Shown here: positions 60,401 through 64,000 of the stretch, one piece after another
Numbering within the stretch: position 1 is the first letter of the stretch
Layout of the letters: each line of letters starts with the position of its first letter
Assembly: GCA_024036415.1 (NCBI GenBank)
Contig: JAMWET010001663.1
Coordinates: 402,001-466,000 of the forward strand
DNA: 64,000 bases
Direction: 5' to 3'
Source of the DNA: Prochilodus magdalenae
Taxonomy: Eukaryota; Chordata; Actinopteri; Characiformes; Prochilodontidae
The notes under the pieces: generated by a model
The model's database searches: none
Seen by the model: only the letters and a program-made list of their open reading frames with translations
Told to the model about the DNA's origin: nothing
Translations under genes and position numbers: made by a program

Positions 60401-62151
60401 CCACAACCTAATACAGGGTTGATATACTAACTGGAGCTAAGCTAAAACAAGTTTCAAACTAACGTTTGAGAGAGGGTAAGCAGAGTGACTGGTGTTAGGG
60501 TAAAATACGGAACTGAACGTGTTTTGTGGTGTATTTAGCTCTTAGCCGTTGCTGAGTAATTATCATGCTTAGCTTTTTTTCCTTGGTTCTGATGTTTCCC
60601 TGCCTTCTATCAGAGCTCCCACACTGCCAATCACGAAGCCTTCTAAATTGTAGATGGGTAAAATGTGTTTGATTGGCTACTAAGTTATACAATAGTAAAC
60701 TGTCCTAATTTTGAAATACAGGTTTAAGTTTTTTAATACTCGATATAGCTCATATCTTTAATTGGGCGAATGCCAGCCGGTTTCGGGCCTGGCCGGCTCT
60801 GATCGTGCACCCCTACTGACAGTAGTCTTGACCACATCCATTCTAGGAAATGGATGAAGGTTTTTTAAGTGGAAAAAAGTAAAACCAGTTTGAACACAAC
60901 ACAATAAACAAGTCAACACCCACGTCATGCATCGTACATTATCTATACAACAACATGCAAGTGATTTAGTATGCTATGGCTTCATGCAAAGTTCTACGGA
61001 GCCTGGTGATGTAATCAGGGTCATGTGGTTTACGTGGTGACTGAATCAGTTCCTCCTTTAGCTCAGGAAGAAAACATGCATTCACAGAATGAAAGAGAGG
61101 GAGAGAGAAAGAATGATGGAGAGAGAATGCATGCATAACTGTGTATGCTGGAAGCTAAGTGAACCAGGCAAATGCTGCTGTATGCACTATAACTGCTCAG
61201 ATTATCTCTGCTATTTTAGGCTTGACTCACTGTCAGTTTAACTGCTAGGCCGGTTTCCATGGTGACTGCACTTACCGCACTGCAGCGCGTCGTCCTGTAC
61301 CTTGGCCTGGGGTCGGGTGATGCCCCACATACGTGAGTCCCAACTCACGACCGTCCCGTCCTCACAGGCCCCATGCTCTGACACGTCAGCCCAAACTCTA
61401 AACAAGTAGAGCTCCATGGTTGCCAGAGTGACCCCAGGGGTGGCATCCCGGGGCTTGCAGCCCAATAGAAGGGTCCCGGTGGGTGGGGTTGCCCGAGCAA
61501 TGACCGTGCGCTGCTGGGGCTCCGGGTTGCCGCTGACCTCCAGACTGAAGCTGTCTCGCATAGCATCCCGGCGCAGGCATAGTCGGTACCAGCGGCCCAC
61601 CTCCAGCTGCACAGGGAAACGGTGCCGTACGCCCAACAGCCAGGCATAGAGGGCGCTGTCGTCGCCCTGCAGGGCCAGGTCGTAGTAGGGCGAGCGGGGT
61701 GACGTGTAGCTGAAGGCTGTCCACTCGCCTGGAGTCATCACACGCACGTCCACGCACACCGTCATCTGGAAGAGAAGCGGCATCGCCCAGCGGTCCTGCA
61801 GCGTCCAGTGGTCTGAGCAGCCCTGCAGGACGGCTTTGGAGTCGCTCATGAAGTATCCGCCCACTGTGGAGAGACAGAATCCGTTTGGCAATGCTGTATT
61901 TGATACGGTCATGGTGTTAAGCTATACTGCAGTATTGGACTATCAGCCTGTTCAGGGTGTTTCCTCCCTTCCGTCCAATGAGCCCTGGGATAGGCTACAG
62001 CACCCCTGCCAAGACCCAGAGGAATAAGCAGCTGAGAGATGAATGAATGAGTAAATAAATGAATAGCTATTATTATTATTAACATGACAAGTGAACCCAA
62101 GCTATTGAACGGAAGTATAAGTAAGAGAATGGTAAAGCAAAGGCAAGCCAT
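32845..62151 (-). CDS. adgrg2/4-like: large adhesion GPCR, ADGRG2/ADGRG4 group, with pentraxin domain and two mucin regions
   Basis: Whole-gene span on the minus strand, about 30 coding exons. The product should be a cell-surface adhesion receptor, cut at its GPS into an extracellular fragment and a 7TM fragment and signalling through a tethered agonist. Order: tentative signal peptide, pentraxin-like domain, short linker exons, Thr/Ala mucin, duplicated modules A and B, larger Thr/Ser/Asn mucin, GAIN, GPS, 7TM, tail. The pentraxin plus mucin layout is that of ADGRG4 (GPR112). The 7TM core ([20 protein letters not shown]) and the tail (PENSDWSRTAT, then Lys-Lys and Ser-rich) match ADGRG2 (GPR64) better, from memory of the family. 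Phases agree through the 7TM and GAIN part. Three places are unresolved: the joint of modules A and B, one module-B exon (50013-50175), and a frame break in the second mucin exon near 45524-45554. It converges on gabrr3 with 3.8 kb between stop codons. Confidence 0.88.
34042..34176 (-). CDS. adgrg2/4-like: cytoplasmic tail exon
   Basis: 135 nt, phase 1 to 1. [19 protein letters not shown] then a Ser/Thr/Gln-rich stretch ending SIPHSNTF. The DWSxTAT start matches ADGRG2. Acceptor gtctgcag; donor TTCA/gtcagt. Without this splice the frame would stop nine codons later (SQYLYNS), a possible alternative C-terminus. Confidence 0.82.
34545..34790. repeat. R1-like dispersed repeat fragment
   Basis: Degenerate relative of the R1 family in an intron of the adhesion GPCR (ttactaaatggagcccattt, aacgctgtccagataat). 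Confidence 0.45.
35463..35564 (-). CDS. adgrg2/4-like: end of helix 7 and proximal tail exon
   Basis: 102 nt, phase 1 to 1. [20 protein letters not shown] then [13 protein letters not shown]. The RxQWxxYLCC helix-8 segment is characteristic of the ADGRG2/4/6 group. Acceptor ttttcag, donor TCAG/gtacac. Confidence 0.93.
35672..35955 (-). CDS. adgrg2/4-like: 7TM exon, helices 5-7
   Basis: 284 nt, phase 2 to 1. [20 protein letters not shown] (loop 2 and helix 5), [20 protein letters not shown] (helix 6 with the conserved Trp), and [13 protein letters not shown] (helix 7). This stretch is the best match to ADGRG2. Acceptor tcttttag, donor CAGG/gtgaga. Confidence 0.93.
36223..36322 (-). CDS. adgrg2/4-like: 7TM exon, helix 4 and extracellular loop 2
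   Basis: 100 nt, phase 1 to 2. [19 protein letters not shown] then [14 protein letters not shown], running into the Cys-Trp of loop 2 in the next exon, the partner of the helix 3 cysteine. Acceptor gattacag, donor TT/gtaagt. Confidence 0.9.
36437..36708 (-). CDS. adgrg2/4-like: 7TM exon, helices 2-4
   Basis: 272 nt, phase 2 to 1. [20 protein letters not shown] opens helix 2; [20 protein letters not shown] is helix 3 with the conserved Cys; KFALAGWG starts helix 4. Acceptor cacactcag, donor TGGG/gtgagt. Confidence 0.93.
37120..37195. repeat. (TA)n then (CA)n microsatellite
   Basis: About 30 TA units followed by six CA units, in the intron between helix 1 and helix 2 exons. Confidence 0.95.
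37337..37461 (-). CDS. adgrg2/4-like: 7TM exon, helix 1
   Basis: 125 nt, phase 0 to 2. [20 protein letters not shown] then [20 protein letters not shown], transmembrane helix 1. Acceptor attcataaag is unusual (weak pyrimidine tract) but the frame fits the GPS exon exactly. Donor GA/gtgagt. Confidence 0.9.
38081..38187 (-). CDS. adgrg2/4-like: GPS cleavage exon
   Basis: 107 nt, phase 1 to 0. Encodes [20 protein letters not shown] and [15 protein letters not shown]. All GPS cysteines are present, and His-Leu/Thr is the canonical autoproteolysis site, so the new N-terminus TSFAVLM should act as tethered agonist. Acceptor tgttttag, donor ATG/gtaagc. Confidence 0.92.
38634..38673 (-). CDS. adgrg2/4-like: GAIN/GPS exon 5
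   Basis: 40 nt, phase 0 to 1. Encodes [13 protein letters not shown], the first conserved Cys and the FWDF core of the GPS motif. Acceptor tcccacag, donor AATG/gtaagc. Confidence 0.88.
38700..38841. repeat. (GT)n microsatellite filling a short intron
   Basis: GT tract with TATC interruptions and a terminal AGAGAGAG. It occupies most of the 182-nt intron between the GAIN exons at 38856-38975 and 38634-38673. Confidence 0.96.
38856..38975 (-). CDS. adgrg2/4-like: GAIN domain exon 4
   Basis: 120 nt, phase 0 to 0, 40 residues. Encodes [20 protein letters not shown] and [16 protein letters not shown], the beta-rich half of GAIN with the typical VVFTL strand. Acceptor ctgttacag, donor ACA/gtgagt. 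The following intron is mostly a (CA)n tract in the sense strand. Confidence 0.88.
39416..40039 (-). mobile_element. internally deleted Tc1-like element, copy 2
   Basis: Left end is the same CACTCATCATCAAAAGAA as copy 1; right end tttttgatgatgaatg is mutated. Interior matches copy 1 (gatatgatcaatatttattg, caccaggccttctggacatg) but with more deletions. In an intron of the adhesion GPCR, same orientation as copy 1. Confidence 0.82.
40271..40417 (-). CDS. adgrg2/4-like: GAIN domain exon 3 with Arg5 run
   Basis: 147 nt, phase 0 to 0. Starts [20 protein letters not shown] and ends [17 protein letters not shown] and the FTFF strand are usual GAIN features. Five consecutive arginines followed by Ser-Ala match a proprotein-convertase (furin-type) site by sequence. 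Acceptor tggtgcag, donor AAG/gtaagg. Confidence 0.87.
40523..41130 (-). mobile_element. Tc1/mariner transposase remnant (C-terminal half)
   Basis: The minus strand reads [12 protein letters not shown] then [18 protein letters not shown], the second Asp region and the SPDxNPIENLW block of Tc1 transposases. The catalytic Glu is Lys here (NPLKNLW), so it is inactive. A different subfamily from 39416-40039. 41010-41130 is a related terminal segment (ggcctacatccagaaacttg). Confidence 0.75.
41297..41453 (-). CDS. adgrg2/4-like: GAIN domain exon 2
   Basis: 157 nt, phase 2 to 0. Encodes [20 protein letters not shown] and [20 protein letters not shown], a helix-to-strand transition typical of GAIN. 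Acceptor gttgtcag, donor CAG/gtaaag. Confidence 0.85.
41560..41773 (-). CDS. adgrg2/4-like: GAIN domain exon 1
   Basis: 214 nt, phase 1 to 2. Encodes [38 protein letters not shown] and [17 protein letters not shown], the helical first part of a GAIN domain. Acceptor aaccacag, donor ACCG/gtaaga. Confidence 0.85.
41930..42150. repeat. decayed transposon end
   Basis: ctggccaaaagtttgcagac is a common Tc1-like terminal phrase in fish genomes; no coding part beside it. Confidence 0.4.
42160..42480 (+). mobile_element. tRNA-derived SINE
   Basis: tRNA-like head with box B-like gggtttgattcctggg, then gtttcctcccacaaccctaa, gggatagaccccagcacca and an aatgaatg tail. Matches the widespread fish SINE layout. 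Intronic in the adhesion GPCR, opposite strand. Confidence 0.75.
43190..43400 (+). mobile_element. Tc1-like transposase C-terminal remnant
   Basis: The + strand encodes [20 protein letters not shown] then AVIGAHEG, equal to the IPQxxIxxLVxSMPxRxxAVIxAxGG end of Tc1 transposases. Related segments: 41010-41130 and 51130-51230. Confidence 0.65.
43496..47840 (-). CDS. adgrg2/4-like: second mucin-like exon, rich in N-glycosylation sequons, frame broken
   Basis: Starts [20 protein letters not shown] after acceptor ttctacag, then about 760 residues of Thr/Ser/Asn/Val-rich sequence to a TAA at 45551-45553. A second open frame, offset by one base, runs from 45524 to the donor ACAG/gtaaga at 43496 and joins the GAIN exon in frame. 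Asn-x-Ser/Thr sequons occur every few residues ([13 protein letters not shown]). Around 44700-45900 a unit of roughly 83 residues, with [11 protein letters not shown] and [11 protein letters not shown], repeats several times. Expected role: a long glycosylated stalk. The break lies in shortened repeat copies. Long reverse-strand frames here are shadows of the ACN-rich code. Confidence 0.8.
48109..48238 (-). CDS. adgrg2/4-like: module B exon 6
   Basis: 130 nt, phase 1 to 2. Encodes [20 protein letters not shown] then [19 protein letters not shown], ending in a split Cys codon (TG plus T of the mucin exon). Counterpart of module A exon 6. Acceptor cttcccag, donor TG/gtaagt. Confidence 0.78.
48481..48608 (-). 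CDS. adgrg2/4-like: module B exon 5
   Basis: 128 nt, phase 2 to 1. Encodes [20 protein letters not shown] and continues to YDGTLTRL. Shares C-x3-LQLSQPxDxC with module A exon 5. Acceptor atctctcag, donor TTAG/gtaagt. Confidence 0.78.
48625..48656. repeat. (ATTT)n microsatellite
   Basis: About eight ttta units 17 nt upstream, in gene sense, of module B exon 5. Confidence 0.9.
49223..49255. mobile_element. MITE terminal fragment
   Basis: gtttttctttggacagcaac is the right end of the family at 7474, 12532 and 54131. Only about 33 nt remain. Confidence 0.6.
49868..49902 (-). CDS. adgrg2/4-like: module B exon 4
   Basis: 35 nt, phase 0 to 2. Encodes [11 protein letters not shown] plus two bases. 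Acceptor is a long T tract ending gtag, donor AAG/gtaaaa. Matches module A exon 4 ([12 protein letters not shown]) in phase, size and Cys position, and joins the next exon in frame ([11 protein letters not shown]). Confidence 0.6.
50013..50175 (-). other. adgrg2/4-like: unresolved module B exon 3 region
   Basis: The phase pattern calls for a 0-0 exon here. The 3' end [10 protein letters not shown] with donor CAG/gtaaat matches the end of module A exon 3 ([12 protein letters not shown]). The upstream part has acceptor-like sites at 50175, about 50166 and 50044 (cttgtccacag), but no choice gives an open phase-0 frame resembling module A; the most Cys-rich frame meets a TAG. Could be a decayed exon, a sequence error, or two small exons. 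Confidence 0.3.
50313..50398. repeat. (TA)n then (CA)n microsatellite
   Basis: About 36 TA units in the intron right after module B exon 2. Confidence 0.95.
50435..50502 (-). CDS. adgrg2/4-like: module B exon 2
   Basis: 68 nt, phase 1 to 0. Encodes [19 protein letters not shown] then MNT, the counterpart of [11 protein letters not shown] in module A. Acceptor ctatcag, donor ACG/gtgagt. A (TA)n tract begins about 45 nt beyond the donor. Confidence 0.7.
50590..50637 (-). CDS. adgrg2/4-like: module B exon 1
   Basis: 48 nt, phase 1 to 1. Encodes [15 protein letters not shown]. Acceptor tgtcatag, donor TCAG/gtgagc. Matches module A exon 1 in length, phase and Cys pattern. It expects one leftover base from the preceding exon, but module A exon 6 supplies two. 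Confidence 0.7.
50780..51240. repeat. dispersed repeat related to 43190-43400
   Basis: Shares ggcgctgcacagggatgatg, aggtgctacagtgcag and cctacatccagaaacttg. Decayed transposon sequence by relationship; no intact frame. Confidence 0.55.
51427..51945. repeat. direct repeat D1, copy 1
   Basis: Shares in the same order with 53422-53815 the words cgtaatcctaacagaa, tgacaacctgtcaaatt, cctgccccctct, gtcaccaactgcct and atttcccagcactgttttgg. The pair flanks module A exons 5 and 6. Confidence 0.75.
52142..52259 (-). CDS. adgrg2/4-like: module A exon 6
   Basis: 118 nt, phase 1 to 2. Encodes [20 protein letters not shown] and continues through [12 protein letters not shown] to a split Cys or Trp codon (TG). 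Spacing of the cysteines resembles a HormR-like fold, by inference only. Acceptor ctctgcag, donor TG/gtatga. Its phase does not fit the next exon found at 50637. Confidence 0.75.
52428..52558 (-). CDS. adgrg2/4-like: module A exon 5
   Basis: 131 nt, phase 2 to 1. Encodes [20 protein letters not shown], then a charged helix-like stretch ending EVERVG. The LQLSQPxDxC motif recurs in the partner exon at 48481-48608. Acceptor cattacag, donor GTGG/gtaggt. Confidence 0.8.
52740..54120 (-). other. intron between module A exons 4 and 5
   Basis: AT-rich intronic sequence holding repeat D1 copy 2; no exon recognised. Confidence 0.5.
53422..53815. repeat. direct repeat D1, copy 2
   Basis: Second copy of the sequence at 51427-51945, same orientation, about 2 kb away and about 80 percent alike by eye. 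Confidence 0.75.
54131..54384. mobile_element. MITE copy 3 (254 bp)
   Basis: Left atattgtcgctgtccaatga, right ctttggacagcgacgatat. Interior ttacactgagtgagaatttc and aacgtctggttccattgact as in the other copies. Its right end runs straight into a (TA)n tract. Confidence 0.82.
54385..54460. repeat. (TA)n microsatellite
   Basis: About 37 TA units with one ATAAAT interruption, touching MITE copy 3. Confidence 0.96.
54849..54886 (-). CDS. adgrg2/4-like: module A exon 4
   Basis: 38 nt, phase 0 to 2. Encodes [12 protein letters not shown] plus two bases. Acceptor cgttacag, donor AA/gtatga. Tiny exon, supported by its frame and by a partner of 35 nt with the same phases at 49868-49902. Confidence 0.7.
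54979..55116 (-). CDS. adgrg2/4-like: module A exon 3
   Basis: 138 nt, phase 0 to 0. Encodes [20 protein letters not shown] and continues to [13 protein letters not shown]. Two cysteines and three to four N-glycosylation sequons. Acceptor cggtcag, donor CAG/gtaact. Confidence 0.75.
55201..55274 (-). CDS. adgrg2/4-like: module A exon 2
   Basis: 74 nt, phase 1 to 0. Encodes [18 protein letters not shown] then QDVRAW, a strand-like segment resembling the part of human ADGRG4 before its GAIN region. Acceptor ctctgcag, donor TGG/gtaagt. Partner of 50435-50502. Confidence 0.75.
55365..55412 (-). CDS. adgrg2/4-like: module A exon 1
   Basis: 48 nt, phase 1 to 1. Encodes [15 protein letters not shown], with two cysteines six apart. 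Acceptor gtttcag, donor ACAA/gtaagc. Same length, phases and Cys-x-(C/L)-S-(K/R)-x-C pattern as the exon at 50590-50637. Confidence 0.75.
56971..58149 (-). CDS. adgrg2/4-like: first mucin-like exon (Thr/Ala/Ser/Pro-rich)
   Basis: 1179 nt, phase 1 to 1, about 393 residues, open throughout. Composition is dominated by Thr with Ala, Ser and Pro in short degenerate repeats such as TTTTAPTTTT-type runs; Asn is rare apart from a few sequons near the end (FNASST). This predicts a stiff, densely O-glycosylated stalk. Acceptor atacagcag, donor ACAG/gtatgt. The opposite strand is also open over much of this range because ACN codons read as valine-rich frames; that is a shadow. Confidence 0.85.
58291..58319. 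repeat. (CA)n microsatellite
   Basis: Short CA run in the intron before the first mucin exon. Confidence 0.9.
58390..58449 (-). CDS. adgrg2/4-like: small linker exon
   Basis: 60 nt, phase 1 to 1, acceptor tctctcag, donor CAAG/gtcagt. Encodes a mildly hydrophobic segment ending IMSQHPQQ, joined directly to the first mucin exon. Frame-compatible on both sides. Confidence 0.6.
58618..58659 (-). CDS. adgrg2/4-like: small linker exon
   Basis: 42 nt, phase 1 to 1, acceptor ctcttacag, donor GCAA/gtaagt. Encodes about [14 protein letters not shown]. Strong splice signals at both ends and a compatible frame support it; function is unknown beyond a linker. Confidence 0.65.
58811..58864 (-). CDS. adgrg2/4-like: small linker exon after the pentraxin domain
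   Basis: 54 nt, phase 1 to 1, acceptor ttcctgtag, donor ACAG/gtaagt. Encodes about [18 protein letters not shown], a short basic stretch. No recognised domain. Its phase fits both neighbours. The VKR could be a weak protease site, but nothing here shows that. Confidence 0.65.
58865..61275 (-). other. intron after the pentraxin exon
   Basis: 2.4 kb without a convincing exon. 59722-59900 resembles a tRNA-derived SINE (ggtgtggcacagtggataac to gagcatcagctaaatggcat and atgtaaat). Confidence 0.5.
61276..61863 (-). CDS. adgrg2/4-like: pentraxin-like domain exon
   Basis: 588 nt, about 196 residues in a single exon, as in ADGRG4. Visible: two conserved cysteines (MTVCVDVRV and YRLCLRRD), the central [10 protein letters not shown] and YDLALQGDD strands, [10 protein letters not shown], and the C-terminal [14 protein letters not shown] that corresponds to the C-D-G-x-V-x-S-W signature. 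It lacks the strict pentraxin Cys/Trp spacing, as expected of the adhesion-GPCR subtype. Acceptor ctccacag, donor G/gtaagt. The domain is higher in GC than the rest of the region. Confidence 0.85.
61949..62065 (+). mobile_element. truncated SINE 3' part
   Basis: tgggataggctacagcaccc followed by aagcag and an aatgaatgagtaaat tail, the same 3' part as the SINE at 42160-42480. Confidence 0.65.
62097..62151 (-). CDS. adgrg2/4-like: tentative signal-peptide exon of the adhesion GPCR
   Basis: Starts with an ATG in strong context (A at -3, G at +4) and encodes [18 protein letters not shown], a typical secretion signal. A split at G/gttcac gives the phase needed to join the pentraxin exon at 61863, producing ...NSL-VGGYF. 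The donor is weak, so the real first exon could lie elsewhere, including beyond the window. Confidence 0.4.
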
Positions 62152-64000
62152 TTTCCTTGATGTCACAGGACTCATTCTGGAATGCTGATGTTTCTTTAAG
62201 CTGTCACTATCATTGTTCACTGTGTTTTTCTTCCTGTATCAAGTTAGCATGAGTCATAATTCACTGTGAGAGTTGCACCCTGCACATTAACCATTTACCT
62301 CATGCGTGTCTCTTCGCATTCAGTCACCAGTCGAGCCACAATATGCTGAAAATGTCAACCAGCCCTTTTCCCAGAGCCAGAGAACCAAGAATAGCCACAA
62401 TCTCCTCTAATCTGTCCAGGGCTCAGCCCAGCTACACAGCAGCAATGCTGTGGGCCTACAGCCTCTGAATTTAGCTGTACATCGTTTTTGCTGCTAGCAA
62501 GGCTTCTATTAGGTTGCCTCATCGCTAAAAGCATTTGCTGTGATCCGGCAGAGGTTGGGTTGAAGAGTTTAAACCAATACTAGTAAAAGTAGCATCATTT
62601 TAATGAAATTAAACCTTGCGCTAAAAAGTAGCATACAAAGAACAGCTGAGTCTCTTACCCATCTCTTTGTAATGCACTAGTAGATGTGTGGTATATGTGT
62701 ATGCTGAAATACTTTGTTTTGCACATATACTCATAATTACCTTTCCTCTCTATAGGTATGAGTGCTGGGCTAGGGTTGCCAGGTAGTGCACTTTTGCTTT
62801 ATACATGTCTGTCTGTGTAGTGATCTCTCCAGGTATCAGCACTGGCCCGTGTTCGGGCAGTGTCTGAGCTCATGGTGAGTTTTAGACTCTAACCTTCTTA
62901 TACTAGCTGTAAGATATTATCCAACAGAACACTAAGCACGATTGTAAGTTGCTCTGGATAAGAGTGTCTTCTACATTTCATAAATGTAAATATAAAAAAC
63001 CCTGCACAAACTGAGAAAATAACGAAGAATCAACTATAGAGATACTTTGTTACATCAGAACTTCAGTTTGTTGAGCACTACTGCTTTTCAACTGCTGCCT
63101 GTTTCACCTTCAGCTTATGGGAAACCACAGCAGCCAGTTTGAACAGCATTCTTGTGGCAGAATGCAGTTCAAATGCTTGCGCAGCTACCTTATGTCTGTG
63201 CTGTTTCATAATCATGTGTGATACGGTGCCAAATCCAAAACAGGCCAGCCCAGATTTGGCCTCTGTATGGACATACTGTAGCTCAGCCATGACTGACAGG
63301 CTAAATGGCAGCAGATGAGCGAAAGACCATGCCGCATGCGAGTGTGTTTCTGTTTGTGCAAGACTTCTGGAATGCTCCTGCAGGTATGACCTACACCTGC
63401 GTTCATGGGATAGTACGAAAACAGGTGCAAAAATCCCCCCAAGAGCCCTTACATTCTCTTTGAACATAAGAAATGGTTGTGACTGTGGCCCAAGGCTACA
63501 GCACATGCCACAAGCCTGAATTTATTACAATGTAGCAGTGAGCTTATCTAATCCTTTTCCAAAAATCACGACTATAGTTATGAAGGGACATGTGTATTTT
63601 ACACCAGCAAGTGTTTCAATAATGATATTAGGGGCCTAGGTTGGTATTTCTCCATATACTGCCTATAGTAACACCACTGGCTATTGTTCTTCCCACTCCC
63701 TAGCTTGTGAGTAGAAAAACAAATGGCATCTAGCCCGTGTCGCTTTACTGGACTGAGGAAAAGTGAATACAGTTATTACTTTATTACAAACCCCTTAAAT
63801 CTATAGATTCCAATGCTATTTTGTTATCACCAAGTCCTATCTGGGCCAGACTGCGGTTTTGTCTTAAGTCACGAGGGATACTGCAAGTGTACAATTTTAG
63901 AGACCCGGTATTTGCCCACGCAATCACCCACACACATGCATTCTTGCTCATTCACATCCTCACAGCCCTTTCTCTCGCCACCTTGAAAAAACACTAGCTC
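62152..64000. other. no supported gene
   Basis: Upstream side of the adhesion GPCR. Open frames (for example 63078-63506 minus) show no recognised domain or splice support. Promoter or further 5' exons could be here but I see no clear signal. Confidence 0.5.
62935..62995 (+). mobile_element. SINE tail fragment
   Basis: gtaagttgctctggataaga then tcataaatgtaaat, a conserved SINE tail in fish genomes. Confidence 0.6.

Noticed and set aside
63078..63506. 142-codon minus frame near the right edge as an upstream gene or exon
   Set aside because: No recognised motif, no splice match to the pentraxin exon, ordinary composition.

Overview
The window looks like nuclear DNA from a teleost fish. Genes are split into short exons by GT-AG introns, the sequence between them is AT-rich, and it carries many dinucleotide microsatellites, Tc1-like transposon remnants, tRNA-derived SINE fragments and small inverted-repeat elements. 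Several repeat families resemble those I associate with otophysan fishes, but the species cannot be fixed from sequence alone. All exon models below were built by hand from splice sites, reading frame and intron phase.

Two protein-coding genes lie tail to tail. On the + strand, 13289-29000, nine coding exons give a complete 471-residue rho-type GABA-A receptor subunit, closest to rho-3 (gabrr3). All exon phases agree and it has a signal peptide, Cys-loop, GABA-site aromatics, four membrane helices and an anion-selective pore motif. Its introns hold a solo LTR, a 42-bp minisatellite, an 11-bp tandem array that begins at a splice donor, and dispersed repeats.

On the - strand, 62151 down to 32845, about 30 coding exons give a very large adhesion GPCR of the ADGRG2/ADGRG4 group. 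In protein order it has a tentative signal peptide, a pentraxin-like domain, three tiny linker exons, a Thr/Ala-rich mucin exon, two copies of a six-exon cysteine-containing module (A and B), a second and larger mucin exon rich in N-glycosylation sequons, a GAIN domain with an Arg5 run, an intact GPS (His-Leu/Thr), seven membrane helices and a Ser/Thr-rich tail. The ectodomain layout recalls ADGRG4, while the 7TM core and tail read like ADGRG2.

Region by region: 1-13288 is upstream DNA without a supported gene, made largely of repeats (a locally duplicated repeat cluster at 425-3190, a Tc1-like element with long inverted ends at 10497-12206, two copies of a 255-bp MITE). 13289-29000 is gabrr3. 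29001-32844 is the space between the converging genes, with an internally deleted Tc1-like copy. 32845-62151 is the adhesion GPCR, with more Tc1-like copies, SINEs and a third MITE in its introns. 62152-64000 holds no supported gene.

The most interesting observations are the duplicated exon block in the receptor ectodomain with matching exon sizes and intron phases, its unresolved joints (an expected exon between modules A and B, and an unresolved module-B exon), a reading-frame break in the second mucin exon, the pentraxin/ADGRG2-like combination, and a family of TA-flanked MITEs next to (TA)n microsatellites.
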